A stretch of 64,000 bases of DNA from Microvelia longipes (GCA_018340805.1 JACMZG010000008.1:81319206-81383205), one strand, 5' to 3'. Positions 1 through 10,716 are shown, counted from the first letter of the stretch. Notes: generated by a model not told the origin, from the letters alone. Numbers and translations: made by a program.

Positions 1-149
1 CGATGGCCTCATGTTTTTTGTCCTAAACGTTATCACTTTGACTAAGCGCCGTCATCAAAGTGTTTTATCTTATAGTTAACTTAAAGTTTCATTCAATTTG
101 ACAAAAATCCAAGATAAATGAAGTTGGGTTCCTTATTTAAATACAATTC

Positions 150-304
150 TTTTTAGCGAATTTTCATAATGAAAATGACGCTTATGAGGTTGTTCGGATG
201 ACGGAAGTTGAGGGTGGGAGTGAGTGGAATCGGTTCCTATTGGCTTCCTGATAACAAAAATATATGTCCGAAAAAAGTTTATATATAATGTATATATATA
301 TATA

Positions 305-340
<36 letters not shown>

Positions 341-933
341 GTATATATATATATATGTATGTAAGAGTTTCTACCCTTTCGTATGGCGAACGATAACTCT
401 CGAAGGCGTTCTCAAATGAAACGAAACTTTGCAAATCGCGAGATGTTGAGGAGGTTACGAGGCCTATTGTTTATAAAAACAATATGACGTCATCAACCAA
501 AGTTATGACGTCATGAAAAAAATTTTTTTTTGAAACTTAAAATGGCTTTAAAACAAGGTATCTAGTATTTAGGTAGACGGCTAGCTGAATCGATTAAGAC
601 CAATTTCAGCTCAATCGAACCATCACAAATGGCGCAAACAGTATACATATATATATAATCTTGTATATATGTATAAGTCCAGGTCAAAGACTTGTACGAT
701 ATCTGTTGGGTTTAGTAGTGTTAAGGATGGGGACATAGTATAAAAGATGGACCTCTACCTCTTGCTCCATCCTGGTAAGCCTGCTGTCCCAGAGAGACAG
801 GACAAAAATGGCTTCCACTAAACCACGCCGAGCAAAGCAGGCCCGTAAAGCGGAAGAACCTCGAAGTAGTCTTTATATGGTCGAAGTCATTCTAAACGAT
901 TGCGACCGGTTTCAGCTCAATCAGACAATCCTA
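150..933 (+). repeat. Family A interspersed repeat, copy 1
   Basis: This stretch is nearly identical, block for block, to 21797-22670. Order of parts: a left end starting TTTTTAGCGAATTTTC, a (TA)n array (about 288-355), a block reading CGATAACTCTCGAAGGCG, two TGACGTCA palindromes at 485-492 and 506-513, and a 3' part holding GTTTCAGCTCAATC twice. A short open frame from the ATG near 809 is present in both copies, but the copies disagree after about 35 codons, so I do not call it a gene. The copy appears to resume at 1707-1760 after an insertion (934-1706). The class of element is unknown; no reverse transcriptase or transposase is visible. Confidence 0.8.
288..355. repeat. (TA)n microsatellite inside family A copy 1
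   Basis: Imperfect TA dinucleotide array. It sits at the same internal position as the TA array of the second family A copy (about 21920-22095), so it belongs to the element and is not a chance neighbour. Confidence 0.9.
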
Positions 934-1706
934 AATAGATGTTCACTCCCGAGTGTAGTAGGAACACTCAATTGACAAGTTTGTGTTTATGATTTAAGTT
1001 GGGGGCCTCATCACTAGAGTCTTGAATAGCGCTAGTAGTAAAAATATATTTGCTCTATTCTCTACTAGATTGTGCTGTAGTATTTTTTTAAAAACAAACA
1101 GTTGCCAATCGTTTAGTAAAATAAATAAAAGTAAACAAAGATCTATGGTATGCTGTAGTATTCGCGATGTATTTTTGTTTTATAAAACTTGGGGGCCTCA
1201 TCACGCGAAGCAGCACCATCGTTTTCTTAAAAAAATAACAATAATTCATTCTTAGTTTTTTAGACTTAACATTTAAATTTGCTATCTGAGTATAATATCT
1301 CGGGTTGGCGCAAACGGATTAGTAAAGGAAACAAACAAAAATTGAAACTCTGACATTAGAGGTTCAAATCCAAGGGGGGACGACAGAATGGGTGAAGTAA
1401 GAGTGAGAAATTAATTTTTTTCACTTTTTACCAATTTATACGAAATTCTTATAGAGCTTTCTTGGGATCACTCATCCATAGACTCCTCATCATTCTAGCG
1501 CTGAAAAGCGGATGGAAAGACTTGATTACCCTCAACAGCTCGTTGTTTGGTTGAATAAAAATAAATAAATAAAATGTCAGAAATAAAAATATGTGACAGT
1601 TTCACGCTGTCACCACTAGACTGTACTACTTGAGCCTCCTGCATCCCATCAAATATTTTTTTTAAATCTTTGAGTGAGCCATCTATGTTAATATTGTTTA
1701 TCTATG
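934..1706. mobile_element. Insertion interrupting family A copy 1
   Basis: Family A copy 2 reads straight through a point where copy 1 is broken. The six bases ATCCTA occur on both sides (928-933 and 1707-1712), as expected of a short target duplication. The insert contains two copies of TTGGGGGCCTCATCAC (near 997 and 1189) about 190 bp apart, and a tRNA-derived SINE (1303-1575). I see no terminal repeats or coding capacity, so the class is open, and the six-base match could be coincidence. Confidence 0.45.
1303..1575 (+). mobile_element. tRNA-derived SINE (type 1)
   Basis: A pol III A-box-like TGGCGCAAACGG (1306-1317) is followed 44 bp later by a perfect B box GGTTCAAATCC (1361-1371), the spacing of a tRNA promoter. 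About 190 bp of non-tRNA body follows and the unit ends in an (AAAT)n-like tail near 1555-1575. This is the standard plan of a tRNA-headed SINE, mobilised in trans by a LINE. The tRNA part no longer folds as a functional tRNA. No second copy of this family is visible in the window, so the boundaries are approximate. Confidence 0.7.
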
Positions 1707-1857
1707 ATCCTACGTGACGGAAACGGTATTTTTATTTAAAAACAAAAATCATGAATATATTTTTGTTTATAATGTTTGTTAGTTTTAATATTATAGCATA
1801 CTATTAATAATAAAGTATTAAAAAAAACTTAATTAGTAAAATCAAATTTGTGAGAAA

Positions 1858-2001
1858 GCCTCTCAGGCCCGCGAAGCGGGCCTGTGTGGAGAGGCTGTGA
1901 AAATTCGCTAGGTACATGGCAAACTGCCATGTAACAAGAACAATAATGAAACAGCACATCATACAAAACAACAACAATGTGGCCGCGTAGCGGCTACGGG
2001 C
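1858..2001. repeat. GC-rich hairpin cluster
   Basis: Three tight hairpins stand in otherwise AT-rich DNA. CAGGCCCGC/GCGGGCCTG with a GAA loop (1864-1884) is enclosed by GCCTCTC/GAGAGGC (1858-1895). ACATGGCA/TGCCATGT with loop AAC is at 1914-1932. GCCGC/GCGGC with loop GTA is at 1982-1994. The same style of hairpin recurs at 4980, 22880, 35023 and 35846 in family A/B elements. Confidence 0.7.
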
Positions 2002-2367
2002 CGAATTTATTTTGTTATTAGGTATTTAGGAAAATAAGAAAAGAAAAATATAGTTGAAATTAAATTTTTAAATGTATATTTGTTTACACCAATTCAGTCG
2101 ATTGTGTTTTCAGTTAATTCTATATAATTATGAAATAAATAATCGATATATTGAATTGATTAATCGATATTTTGATTCATTGTATGATTTTATTCCCTAC
2201 GAACATATTATCTTTTTCATTTAATATATTTAATTAAAAATAAGTTTGCTAATATGTTATTTAAGTTAAAAAAATTATCTAGATTTAGTTCTCGCAAAAT
2301 AATTTTATTTTTCGGTTTATGAAAATATGAAATAACATAAAACAAAAACAATTTAAATTAAAAAATA

Positions 2368-2500
2368 ATCAGGTACGTGGTATCTCGGAACTTTTATTTA
2401 CCATATCGGATTTGCTAAGCTCGGTCCAACTTCGACCAGGACGAGCAAGGAGTGCGAAGTAATGAGAAGGAGCGTCGTAAAGTAAATAACCTGTGGAAAT
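2368..2500 (-). repeat. Diverged 3' fragment of the 5S-derived repeat
   Basis: GGTATCTCGGAACTTTTATT followed by a CATATCGGATTTGCTAAGCTC-like stretch matches, with decay, the 3' end of the 5S-derived repeat family seen at 7831 and 39893. The 5S-like core is absent here. The tail AAGTAAATAACCTGTGGAAA (near 2480) resembles one unit of the 27-bp minisatellite at 3166. Confidence 0.5.
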
Positions 2501-3165
2501 AAGCTCTCAATCTCTTATCTTGCTATCCTTAAGTCCACACTAAAGTTTGAGACCAAAATTTTTCTTTTTAACAAGTGGGAAGAAATGTGAAGTACTTCTG
2601 ATAATGGGTCATGGACCAAGAATGTCTTCCCAACTGTTGTTTCCAGGAGAAATATTGACCTAAAGAACACTAATGCTAGACGTTATGACACAAGGAAAGA
2701 TTTGGTCTCCAACAAATTTATCCATATCCACAGAAATTTTCCTACTATTTTCTAAATTCATAAATTCCCTTGATTTTGATTTATTCGAATAAAATATTTT
2801 ATTTTCATTAAATATCACCATCTATCGATTCAATATTTTTATCCCTATCAATTTATTCTATTTTTTTTATTACTTAATATTATTCATTACTCATTAATTT
2901 ATATTCCATTTTAATGCACTTTGTTATTTTATTATTATATTTTATAAAACTTCATACTAATTAATATATAATCCAACATATTTAATTATATATGACATTA
3001 TATATACATGAATTCCTTCTTTTTTTGCATGACTATATATTTAAAAACTCAATATTTTAAATTCAAATCCTTTTAGAAGTTTATATCTTATAACACATGT
3101 AATATTTTAAATGGGGCATATGATAAAATAAATGCTTTTTAGAAAGGGTTACTATCTTTAAAAAA
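2501..3165. other. No feature seen
   Basis: AT-rich sequence without a credible coding frame, terminal repeat or tandem array. It leads directly into the minisatellite at 3166. Confidence 0.5.
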
Positions 3166-3579
3166 AACCTGTGGAAAGTCTGTAAAGTAAATAATCTGAG
3201 GAACGTCTGTAGAGTAGATAATCTGAGGAACGTCTGTAGAGTAGATAATCTGAGGAAAGTCTGTAAAGTAGATAATCTGAGGAAAGTCTGTAAAGTTGAT
3301 AATCTGAGGAAAGTCTGGAAAGTAGATAATCTGAGGAAAGTCTGTAAAGTAGATAATCTGAGGAATGTCTGTAAAGTAATATCTGAGGAAAGTCTGTAAA
3401 TAGATAATCTGAGGAAAGTCTGTAAAGTAGATAACCTGTGGAAAGTCTGTAAAATAGATAATCTGTGGAAAGTCTGTAAAGTAGATAATCTGAGGAAAGT
3501 CTGTAGAGCATATAATCTGAGGAAAGTCTGTAGAGCATATAACCTGAGGAAAGTCTGTAGAGTATATAATCTGAGGAAA
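3166..3579. repeat. 27-bp minisatellite, about 15 units
   Basis: Head-to-tail units of the form AATCTGAGGAAAGTCTGTAA plus AGTAGAT, with point variants and a few short deletions. Because 27 is a multiple of three, the minus strand stays open for 158 codons as a nine-residue repeat (RLSSDYLLY-like). That open frame is a by-product of unit length, not evidence for a protein: there is no plausible start context, flanking domain or codon bias beyond the repeat. Confidence 0.95.
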
Positions 3580-4067
3580 AGTAGCGATATGTCTCTAAAC
3601 AGATTTTTTTTAATTCAGTAATTTTCATTCTCAAAACTCTTCTTTGATTATTCTGGATTTAAAACATTTTTTTGTTCTTCTAAAGTCGGTATAAGAAGAA
3701 AAGCCCGGATACAATACATTATTCATACACACAATATTCTGGTGTTTCGAAGAACCGGTCCGTCCATCGCAGACCAACTCGTCACAAAGTTCTTCGAGTT
3801 TTTCTTATTCCATGAAGAACAGAACCGCTATTACGATGCAATCTCTAATGTTTTATTATAAAATTATGTTAAAAGAAACAACATTCATCTTTTTATAAAG
3901 TATGTTTTTACTTTTGCATTACTTTACCCTATGCTTAAAATTTGAATTTTTCCTGCATTAAAGTATACTTTCCGGTCTTTATCTCTTTTAGTATCATAGG
4001 CGATCCTAGGTATAAATATTAAGAAGGGCTACAGCCCCCCTTAGTTTTAATATATATATATATGTCT
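3580..4067. other. No feature seen
   Basis: Non-repetitive AT-rich DNA between the minisatellite and a SINE. No coding frame, RNA gene or inverted repeat recognised. Confidence 0.5.
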
Positions 4068-4279
4068 GCCTCCGTGGCGTGATCGTAAAGGCGTTCGAGT
4101 TCGGCACCGGAGGTCCGGGGTTCGCAGCCCGGGCTATGCTCTAAGATGTTATGAATAGTATTGGTATTAAAAAGATTTCACCAACTTTAATTAATTCTTA
4201 GAATTAAATGCAACCCACCTGAGGTGGTTCCCGCAGGGCGAATACCCTGATGGGCCGAAAGGCCCTAAAACGGGCATTT

Positions 4280-4281
<2 letters not shown>
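4068..4281 (+). mobile_element. tRNA-derived SINE (type 2), fullest copy
   Basis: The head (4068-4140) has an A-box-like GTGGCGTGATCG and a B-box-like GGGGTTCGCAGCCC (about 4117-4130). The body carries AACCCACCTGAGGTGGTTCC, then GGGCCGAAAGGCCC, a small self-complementary motif, and ends in ATTTTATATATA running into TA repeats. Copies lie at 37731-37916 (plus, head truncated) and 36250-36380 (minus, head truncated). The 5' truncation of the other copies fits target-primed reverse transcription. Confidence 0.8.
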
Positions 4282-4322
<41 letters not shown>

Positions 4323-4370
4323 GTGTTTTGAATTTTGAACGCTTTATTGGATTGTATGGTATGAATTTAA

Positions 4371-4450
<80 letters not shown>
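4282..4450. repeat. (TA)n microsatellites
   Basis: Two TA arrays (about 4277-4318 and 4373-4449) separated by a 50-bp unique stretch. The first grows directly from the TA-rich tail of the SINE. Confidence 0.9.
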
Positions 4451-4452
<2 letters not shown>

Positions 4453-4544
4453 TAATCTGTATATTTTAATAAGATATAATATTAACTAGCCAGTATTGCT
4501 TCTTGTCCTTTTTAATATACTTTCTGTACTGTAATATCTGTATC

Positions 4545-5060
4545 TATGTACGAGAATTTTGTTACAAGATAACTTTATGGGACAGGATTGATGATGATTG
4601 GGGTTGGAGTCGAGGATAGACCCCATTTGCACTGGGACTGGAAGTCTATTGAACAATTGGGACAGGATAACTTTTGAACTCTTTCTCAGATCGAATTGAA
4701 ACTTGGTATAAAAACAACTTTGTTCATGTCCCGAACCCTATTGTTTATGAAATTTGTATGACGTCATTAACCCACTAAAACAACCCTAAAAACATTTTAA
4801 ACATTCCCAAATCTTTATAAAGTGTTTAAAATCATGATAAAGTGTTTCAATTTTCCTTACTTGTACCGTAGGTATATATGGAAAGTTTTGTGTTGGAAAA
4901 GAAATCCGAAACTCTTAAATCGTGGCCGTATGCCACTTGTATAGCAGTAATATGACTAACTGGTAAAGCGCAATAACCATGTGGTCGCGAAACGACCCCT
5001 AGCGCGATTGCCGCGTAGCGGCTAAGGCACAAAGTGCCAAGGCCGCGGAGCTGGGAAGAG
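4545..5060 (+). repeat. Family B interspersed repeat, copy 1 (right part)
   Basis: Contains GGGACAGGATAACTTTTGAA, a match to the family block GGGACACGATAACTTTCGAA (54714), then CCCGAACCCTATTGTTTATG, the palindrome TGACGTCA (4759-4766), and the GC-rich hairpin module at its 3' end. Copies: 34664-35104, 37075-37500, 49010-49450 (minus) and 54490-54840. A 114-codon minus-strand frame across 4847-5191 is transposon DNA with no recognisable domain. Confidence 0.75.
4981..5060. repeat. GC-rich hairpin module of family B copy 1
   Basis: Successive small hairpins: GGTCG/CGACC (4983-4997), GCCGC-GTA-GCGGC (5010-5022) and GGCAC-AAA-GTGCC (5026-5038). They lie at the same place relative to the rest of the element as the hairpins of copies at 35.0-35.9 kb. 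Confidence 0.75.
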
Positions 5061-5189
5061 TCCGGAGGCCTGTTGTTTTGTTTTAATATTGAAAAGAACT
5101 GGTTTTCATCATCAGTTTGATCAACAGGATGTTTTGTTATAAGCATAGTGTTATGGAGTATATAGATATGTAGAAATATAAAGTCAAAC

Positions 5190-6780
5190 AAATAAAAGAT
5201 TGAAATAATTATTAAGAAGGCAGTTAGTTTGACTCATGAGCTTCATCATTATCAACAAGAAAATGATAAACTATAGAAATTGAAAATTTTTCTTATATTT
5301 AAGCTTGATAGGGGTAGTTAAGCAAACCAAAAACAAATGAAAATAGGTAATTAAAAAATTTAAAATGAGGAGAAGTCATCAAAATAGGGTTGTGTCCGTG
5401 AAAACTGTGGTTTAGTCTTATTTAATTTCGCACATTAGGTTAAATTGTTTTTGATTTGAACGTCACAATTTGAAGTCACATCAGCGTCGCGCACAAGTCT
5501 TGAGCTTATGCGATTCAAATAGTCATATATTATTATTTTACCTACATATACTTAGTAATTTAATCATTGTAAAAAGGTATTTAGATATAAATAAACGATT
5601 TATTTATTATTTTTAAGTACTCTCAAATTGCACCAATAGAATAAAATGTAGTACACATTTTTCATAATTAGTCACTATAGTCAGATTATAGTGACAAACA
5701 ACTTCGTGATCAGGCACTGCGCTAAAACCAAAGATTATAATCCAAGCCGTTTGCAGGACTAGTTTTTGGCTGTTTTTGCTAGCCAAAACTTATAGGAGGA
5801 AGCGGAACTAAGAGGCAATGTTTTAGATGCCTTTATGGAACTCCCACTGAAAACTACATTGTCGGAGGAGGCTTAATTTTTCCAGGAGGTGCAAGTTCTC
5901 CCTCTATTTTGGCCCCATCCTTAGCTAGTAGCTTACTTTTTTGGTGTCAAATGTTTAACGCAGATTTTAAATCAGTTTATTGTTAGATATAAACAATAAC
6001 TGATGTAAACAATAAAATTGTTTTCAACTCCTGCCCCCCTATCCTTTAATCATCCATTGCGAGTTTCAATAAAAAACATTTTTACCAATTGTTTGTCCAG
6101 TTTATGGTAATTAGGAGTTCGAAACGAAGAATTTAAAAAAACTTAAATTTAATTTCAGTTAATTTAAAAAAAACTGAAATTTTAACATAGCATTATACTA
6201 TATGAATTGTTTCATATAGTTAAACTTTTAAGATGCATATACAACTGTACCCAAGACCGTATAATAGAGCTCATAATTCTGGTTGATATGATAGCTGTTA
6301 TTAAGCGTTCTTACGCCAATAGTTTTAGCCCATTTTCAGTCAAAAATGGGTGAAATTACATTTGTATGTCTATCGATAGCTTAAGAAAAATGAAAGGCTT
6401 TCTGTGATACTGGAATCGAATTGTCTTAGTGATGATGCAGTCTGTAGAAGTCCTTATCATTCAATATATTTAAACAGGAATCTTTTAAAGTAATCCATTT
6501 AATTAGACATTCGGATGCCTGATAATCATATTATTTTTACAAAAGATTGGTGAAAAATTGAGGATTAAAAATGTATTACCCGATTGATCATCCCTTCTTA
6601 TGACGACGATGGTGTCCTTACTTACTGTAATCATTTCCTGCTATGAGTTATAAAATCTGAGTTATAATTAGTATCAGCTGATACACACCTGTAGATTAAG
6701 TTGATACAACTTACAGATTTGTAACAGGTTTCAAGACTAATTTAGAAGGTCAAGGTTCAAAAGGTTAAGAAAACGATTTA
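5190..6780. other. Mostly unique DNA; minor palindromes
   Basis: No gene or element recognised. Small structures include GTCACTATA/TATAGTGAC flanking a short loop near 5672-5696, and a perfect 14-bp palindrome GTATCAGCTGATAC at 6671-6684. None has a context that suggests a function. Confidence 0.5.
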
Positions 6781-6828
6781 AGACGATAATGCTCCCTCTT
6801 AAACATCTCAGATATAGAAGGAAAATTC

Positions 6829-6936
6829 ATGTCTGAGATAGATAAACCCTCACGTTTCTTCCGGGATCGAAGAGAAATGTGGGCTGATTTTGCAGGAGAT
6901 GTTCTGCGCAGTCACACCCCAACGGGAAATTACTAA
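6829..6936 (+). CDS. Possible exon or small ORF, 35 codons, unassigned
   Basis: A short frame from ATG 6829 to TAA 6934, open upstream to about 6790. It encodes a charged peptide with FFRDRREMWADFAGD and SHTPTGNY, whose residue mix looks more protein-like than the surrounding low-complexity translations. TTTTGCAG at about 6886 resembles a 3' splice site. I recognise no family. It lies 60 bp before another protein-like frame (6996-7181). Chance is a serious alternative at this length. Confidence 0.25.
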   Translation: MSEIDKPSRFFRDRREMWADFAGDVLRSHTPTGNY

Positions 6937-6995
6937 CCATACCTTATGGTTATTTAGGATAAAAATTATAAATAACCTGTAGTAAGGGAAGGCTT

Positions 6996-7181
6996 GTGGT
7001 ACATGTAGGTCCATCGGTGCACCAGAAGGATTCGGATGATGATAATCTATGGCTGCCCACGGTGAAGCAGCTGCGGCAGCCGCAGCCGCCGCGGCTGCTA
7101 TATACGAAGGATCCAGCTCAACGCCTTCTTGACGACATTATCAACAAAATCACTGATAAACAAAATAAACCGGTCACCTAA
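6996..7181 (+). CDS. Possible exon, 61 codons, unassigned, over an alanine/glutamine-codon repeat
   Basis: A local GC-rich patch in AT-rich DNA. In one frame it reads VHQKDSDDDNLWLPTVKQ then proline/glutamine-rich residues then LLDDIINKITDKQ, ending at TAA 7179. In a second frame from ATG 7051 the GCN run (about 7066-7098) would give eleven alanines, MAAHGE plus poly-A, ending after 26 codons. Poly-alanine GCN runs of mixed codons are typical of insect regulatory proteins, but neither frame has a recognisable domain. ACATGTAG before 7006 could be an acceptor. The patch is not one of the repeats in this window. Confidence 0.25.
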   Translation: MVHVGPSVHQKDSDDDNLWLPTVKQLRQPQPPRLLYTKDPAQRLLDDIINKITDKQNKPVT

Positions 7182-7199
7182 TCTTGAGATTAATATTAT

Positions 7200-7830
7200 T
7201 AAATACGGATCATTGCGATCATACCCGGCGGGCTTACTGCCGGAGACTGACATATCACTAAGGACCGCCTCTTTACCCAAACCACGCCTCTAAAGACATT
7301 ATCTCCGCCCCTTTCTAACTCCACCTTCAAATACATTACCATACAACAACACACTAATACCGAAGTGAAATACACTAGTCTTTTTTATCTGCATAAAGTT
7401 TTTCAGCTTTCCCCACCCTACATCACCAGTATTTATGCCAGCATAGAAGGAAAATATTTGCCTCCATACCTTTTGTTTATAGCTCATGTTTTTATATTAC
7501 AACCCCTCCCCTCTGTCCTAGTCCTCCGCGTAGGCAGATAGAGCTTTAAATATTTTTCACCTTAGACAAATTTTCAGAGAAGAGAAAAAATTTAATTAAA
7601 TTATTCATATATAAGATCCGCGAATTTTCATCACGTAGGAACATGCATAACTATTATTAAAATAATAACATTCCTAAAAGGGACACACTTTTTGTTTGTT
7701 AATAATTTAATATACATAATTTTCATATTTTTATTCCATTATGTTGATTAAAATTTAAATTTATACGAATTTTCTATATTTCATTTATGTAGGTCAGCAA
7801 ATGACCAAGAATAAATTTGACTTTAGCAAA
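7200..7830. other. No feature seen
   Basis: Unique DNA; minus-strand frames of 60-62 codons near 7098-7487 have no recognisable motif and are treated as chance. Confidence 0.45.
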
Positions 7831-8186
7831 AAAATCGAATACGGGGTACATCGGAACTTTTCCTTATTACATCGGATTTGCTGCGCTCATCCTCCCTGCT
7901 TCGGACTCACTTCGCTCGTCCTGAAAATATAAAATTCGCTAAATTTAAACTGTAACATGTTTTCGGCGTAACATGACTCGCTTCGCTCGTCCTCAGATAA
8001 TAAATGCATCCGTTTCATTCTCGAATTGAAATGAAACTTAGTGTACTTATTTATTAAGTCAAGGTATACGAGTACACTTGAACTAAATTTCATTTCAATT
8101 GAATATTTTTTTCATTTTTTAAAATTTTTAAAAAAACGTACATAATGTATTCTATAAAAATTAAACTAATGCTGATAATGAAATGG
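7831..8186 (-). mobile_element. 5S-derived repeat, copy lacking the 5S core
   Basis: Begins with TACGGGGTACATCGGAACTT and two 29-bp-type units containing TCGCTTCGCTCGTC, then ATGCATCCGTTTCATTC, and jumps straight to GAATTGAAATGAAACTTAG and AACTAATGCTGATAATG. Compared with the copy at 10842, the 5S-like segment and its neighbourhood are deleted. Confidence 0.8.
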
Positions 8187-8557
8187 TGTATTGTTTGTAT
8201 TGTTTGGCCGTTTGCTGTTTTTTTCTGTAAACGCTAGTTTACAGAAAGAGCACCAGTTTATGGTGCTTTTGCGTTATTGTCAAATCCATGTGGCTAAGAT
8301 ATCTGTCTGCTTCTTTTTTAATGTAGATTGTATTTTCAAGAGTATTAGGTTTATAAAGGTTAAAAGATTATTGGTTTTACCTTTTTCAGTGTCAACGACA
8401 TTAAATACAGGGTCACAACTTTATTTGGACAAAAGAAAAATCCTGATTCTAGGATCCAAGCTGAACCAGAAAAACCCATATATGCCTTATCCGATTCTTT
8501 TTAGTTTTCGAGATATTTAGATATATCGATAATTTTTAGTATCGCATGTTTTTTCCT

Positions 8558-8780
8558 GAAGATTGGCTTATAACTCAAAAGCAAAATGAGATGTCAAGTT
8601 GCCGTTTTCACCAATGGAAAGACCATACAATTTCCTTTAAATTAATGTTTAATTTATTCCATTTAAAAGATTTTAAGTGGGACTTAGCTGAGGTTAAAGC
8701 AGGAACTTGCAAGAAAATTTAAAAATCTACTTTTCTTTGAGCTATCCTATAAGTATTGGTAAAAACCTATCCAATATGGA
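8558..8780 (+). repeat. Left arm of a 210-bp inverted repeat
   Basis: Pairs with 10507-10716 on the opposite strand (for example AACTTGCAAGAAAATTT against AAAATTTTCTTGCAAGTT, and CCTATCCAATATGGA against TCCATATTGGATAGG). Together the arms enclose the mariner-like element at 8785-10255. A possible outer end, TA followed by CAGGGTCACAACTTTATTTG, lies near 8406, but no matching right end is seen after 10716. Confidence 0.8.
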
Positions 8781-8784
8781 GTTA

Positions 8785-10255
8785 ACCGGGTGTCCCATTA
8801 CGAGAGAATTAAAAAAAATGTTAAGTTTTAATTACTGTAGTTTTTTACAATTAACTAATAAAGACTTTTATTATTTTGATACTTTTAATTCACATCAAAT
8901 CAACTGAATTAATGGTTGTTAATTACTTTTTACAAACACTTGCCGAATCAATAGGTAATCGATCCTAGTTGACCCACCGATTTCATCTCTAAATACAGTC
9001 CTCTTAATTCACTCTTACTACCAGCTTTTTTAGAGTTTGCTGGTTTAGGCTAACGCCCACCAGTGGCTCGAACACCTCGTTCGGTATTGTGGACCATTGA
9101 AGCTCTTTGTACTCCCTTCACGGGGGAAGGAAATGTAAACGTCCACGCAATGCTCACACTTGGGCTCACGAAAACCCTCATGCCTCAAGAGAAAATTCTT
9201 TCCAGAGGCAGTTCAAAGTAAATGTTTGGTGCGACATCTTTCACAATCAGATAATAAATTTGGTCCACAAATTTTACCAGAAAGGCTAAACTCAAAAGAA
9301 TTTCTCTATTTTCTTCAAAATGACCTGGGTGAATTGATGGATGGGGTACCCTTAAATATAAGACGGCGGCATTGGTTTCGCAGTTGGACGGGTGTCCTGC
9401 CCACTATGGTCGAAGGTCTAGAGACTGGCTCACTGAAAATTTTCCGAACCACTGGATTGGTAGGGCAGGCCCCGTTGCTTGGCCAGCGAGATCGCCTGAT
9501 CCGCGCTTGGACTTTTTGTATAGGGCACCATCGAAGATATTGTTTACAATATTGCTCGTAAAACCCTAGAGGAACTAATAAAAAATAATGACGGCAAAAC
9601 CCTTGATACCTGCCAACCAAATTACAAAATCCACAGCTTTTGTCACTAAAAGATGCCTAGAATGCTTAGCAATCGATGGGTCAAGGTTTGAGCAGAATCG
9701 CTAACCGTTCCTTTCAAAGTTCTTTGAAAGGAGCAACTCGTTCTTTGCATGTATGTAAGTAAGTATGTAAGGAAGTATGCTACTAAGTTAATGAGTATGT
9801 AAGTATGCAAGAAAATTAGCCAGTCAAATAAATCCAATTCATTACTAGCGATCGAATCCAACTGCTTAACATTATATCTTAAATAGGTACTGAAATGTGC
9901 ATTGAAATGTAGGTTTTACTTTTATAAAATGTCCTAGGTATAAATATTGTACTAATGCATGATTTTTATTTATGTTGTAAATAATATTGTACTTAATAAA
10001 TAATGCATGATTTTATTTTATTTGGGAAATTTAGAGTTTACTCCGTGTATTTTTTTAAATTAGTTTATGTTATTTTGCGTAGTTGAAACTGTATTAATTA
10101 TAATAATGAATTATTTTAGTTGTTAATTATCATTTTACTGATTTTACCAATAATATGTTTTATGAAAATATTTTTTCATATCATATGTTTTACTTATTTA
10201 ACATTTTACACTAAACCCTTTTCTTTAGTTTTTCTATAGTAATGGGACACCTGGT
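8785..10255 (+). mobile_element. Mariner-like DNA transposon, decayed
   Basis: Ends are 17-bp inverted repeats with one mismatch, ACCGGGTGTCCCATTAC (8785-8801) and GTAATGGGACACCTGGT (10239-10255), flanked on both sides by TA (8783-8784 and 10256-10257), the target of Tc1/mariner elements. Length 1471 bp. It contains a broken transposase (9107-9704) on the plus strand. It lies against the left arm of a larger inverted repeat (8558-8780/10507-10716), so it probably landed in an older palindromic element. Confidence 0.85.
9107..9704 (+). pseudogene. Tc1/mariner-type DDE transposase, C-terminal part, frameshifted
   Basis: The encoded protein would cut and paste the element in which it sits. In three frames, in order, the DNA reads a WAHENPHASREN stretch and QFKVNVWCDIFHNQ (about 9150-9250), then RLNSKEFLYFLQNDLGEL (about 9283-9340), then QLDGCPAHYGRRSRDWL with NFPNHWIGR and WPARSPD (about 9375-9500), then EDIVYNIARKTLEEL (about 9530-9575), and TKRCLECLAIDGSRFEQ near the end. 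These match the catalytic-core order of DDE transposases, with the D-G-x-P-H-Y block and the W-P-x-R-S-P-D block holding the second and third acidic residues. At least three frameshifts break it. The N-terminal DNA-binding half is not recognisable between 8800 and 9100. Confidence 0.85.
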
Positions 10256-10506
10256 TAACTTATTGTGGATTTCGATTTATTTGTGTTTTTCTCGACAGTT
10301 ATATCGTAAAATTTAAAAAATAAACAATAATATTTAGAAATCGTATAATCACGTTTTTCTTTTATTTACTAATGAAAACAAAGTTATTTGTCATAAACTT
10401 ATACGAAGTATTTTAAGTATAGCACAGTAAATCGATATAAAAAGTATACGTTATATCACATCATTTTAAAGCTCTTAAAGTGGAGATGTTTTTACCGACG
10501 AGAAAT

Positions 10507-10716
10507 TCCATATTGGATAGGGTTTTACCATACTGAGGATAGCTCAAAGAAAAGTCGATATTAAAATTTTCTTGCAAGTTCCATTTAAAATCTCTTAAAT
10601 GAAAAAAAAAATAAACATTAAATTTAAAGGGAATTTCATGGTCTTTTCATTGGTGAAAATGACAACTTGATATCTCTGTTCGTTTTTGAGTTATAATCCA
10701 ATCTTCACGATTGTAC
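10507..10716 (-). repeat. Right arm of the 210-bp inverted repeat
   Basis: Reverse complement of 8558-8780 with scattered differences. The match stops near 10716 at CCAATCTTCACGATTG, so the right outer end of the parent element is missing or diverged. Confidence 0.8.

Noticed and set aside
809..975. A conserved small gene in family A (MASTKPRRAKQ-like)
   Set aside because: The ATG is shared by both copies but the second copy has indels that change the frame and an earlier stop, so there is no sign of purifying selection.
3166..3579. CRISPR array
   Set aside because: Units are contiguous with no unique spacers, in a eukaryotic context; the same holds for the arrays at 40386, 44040 and 57756.
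4068..4140. A tRNA gene
   Set aside because: A and B boxes are present, but the acceptor ends do not pair and the sequence continues as a repeated SINE body with other truncated copies.
4847..5191. 114-codon minus-strand gene
   Set aside because: It lies across family B right-end DNA and its GC hairpins; other family B copies do not keep the frame.
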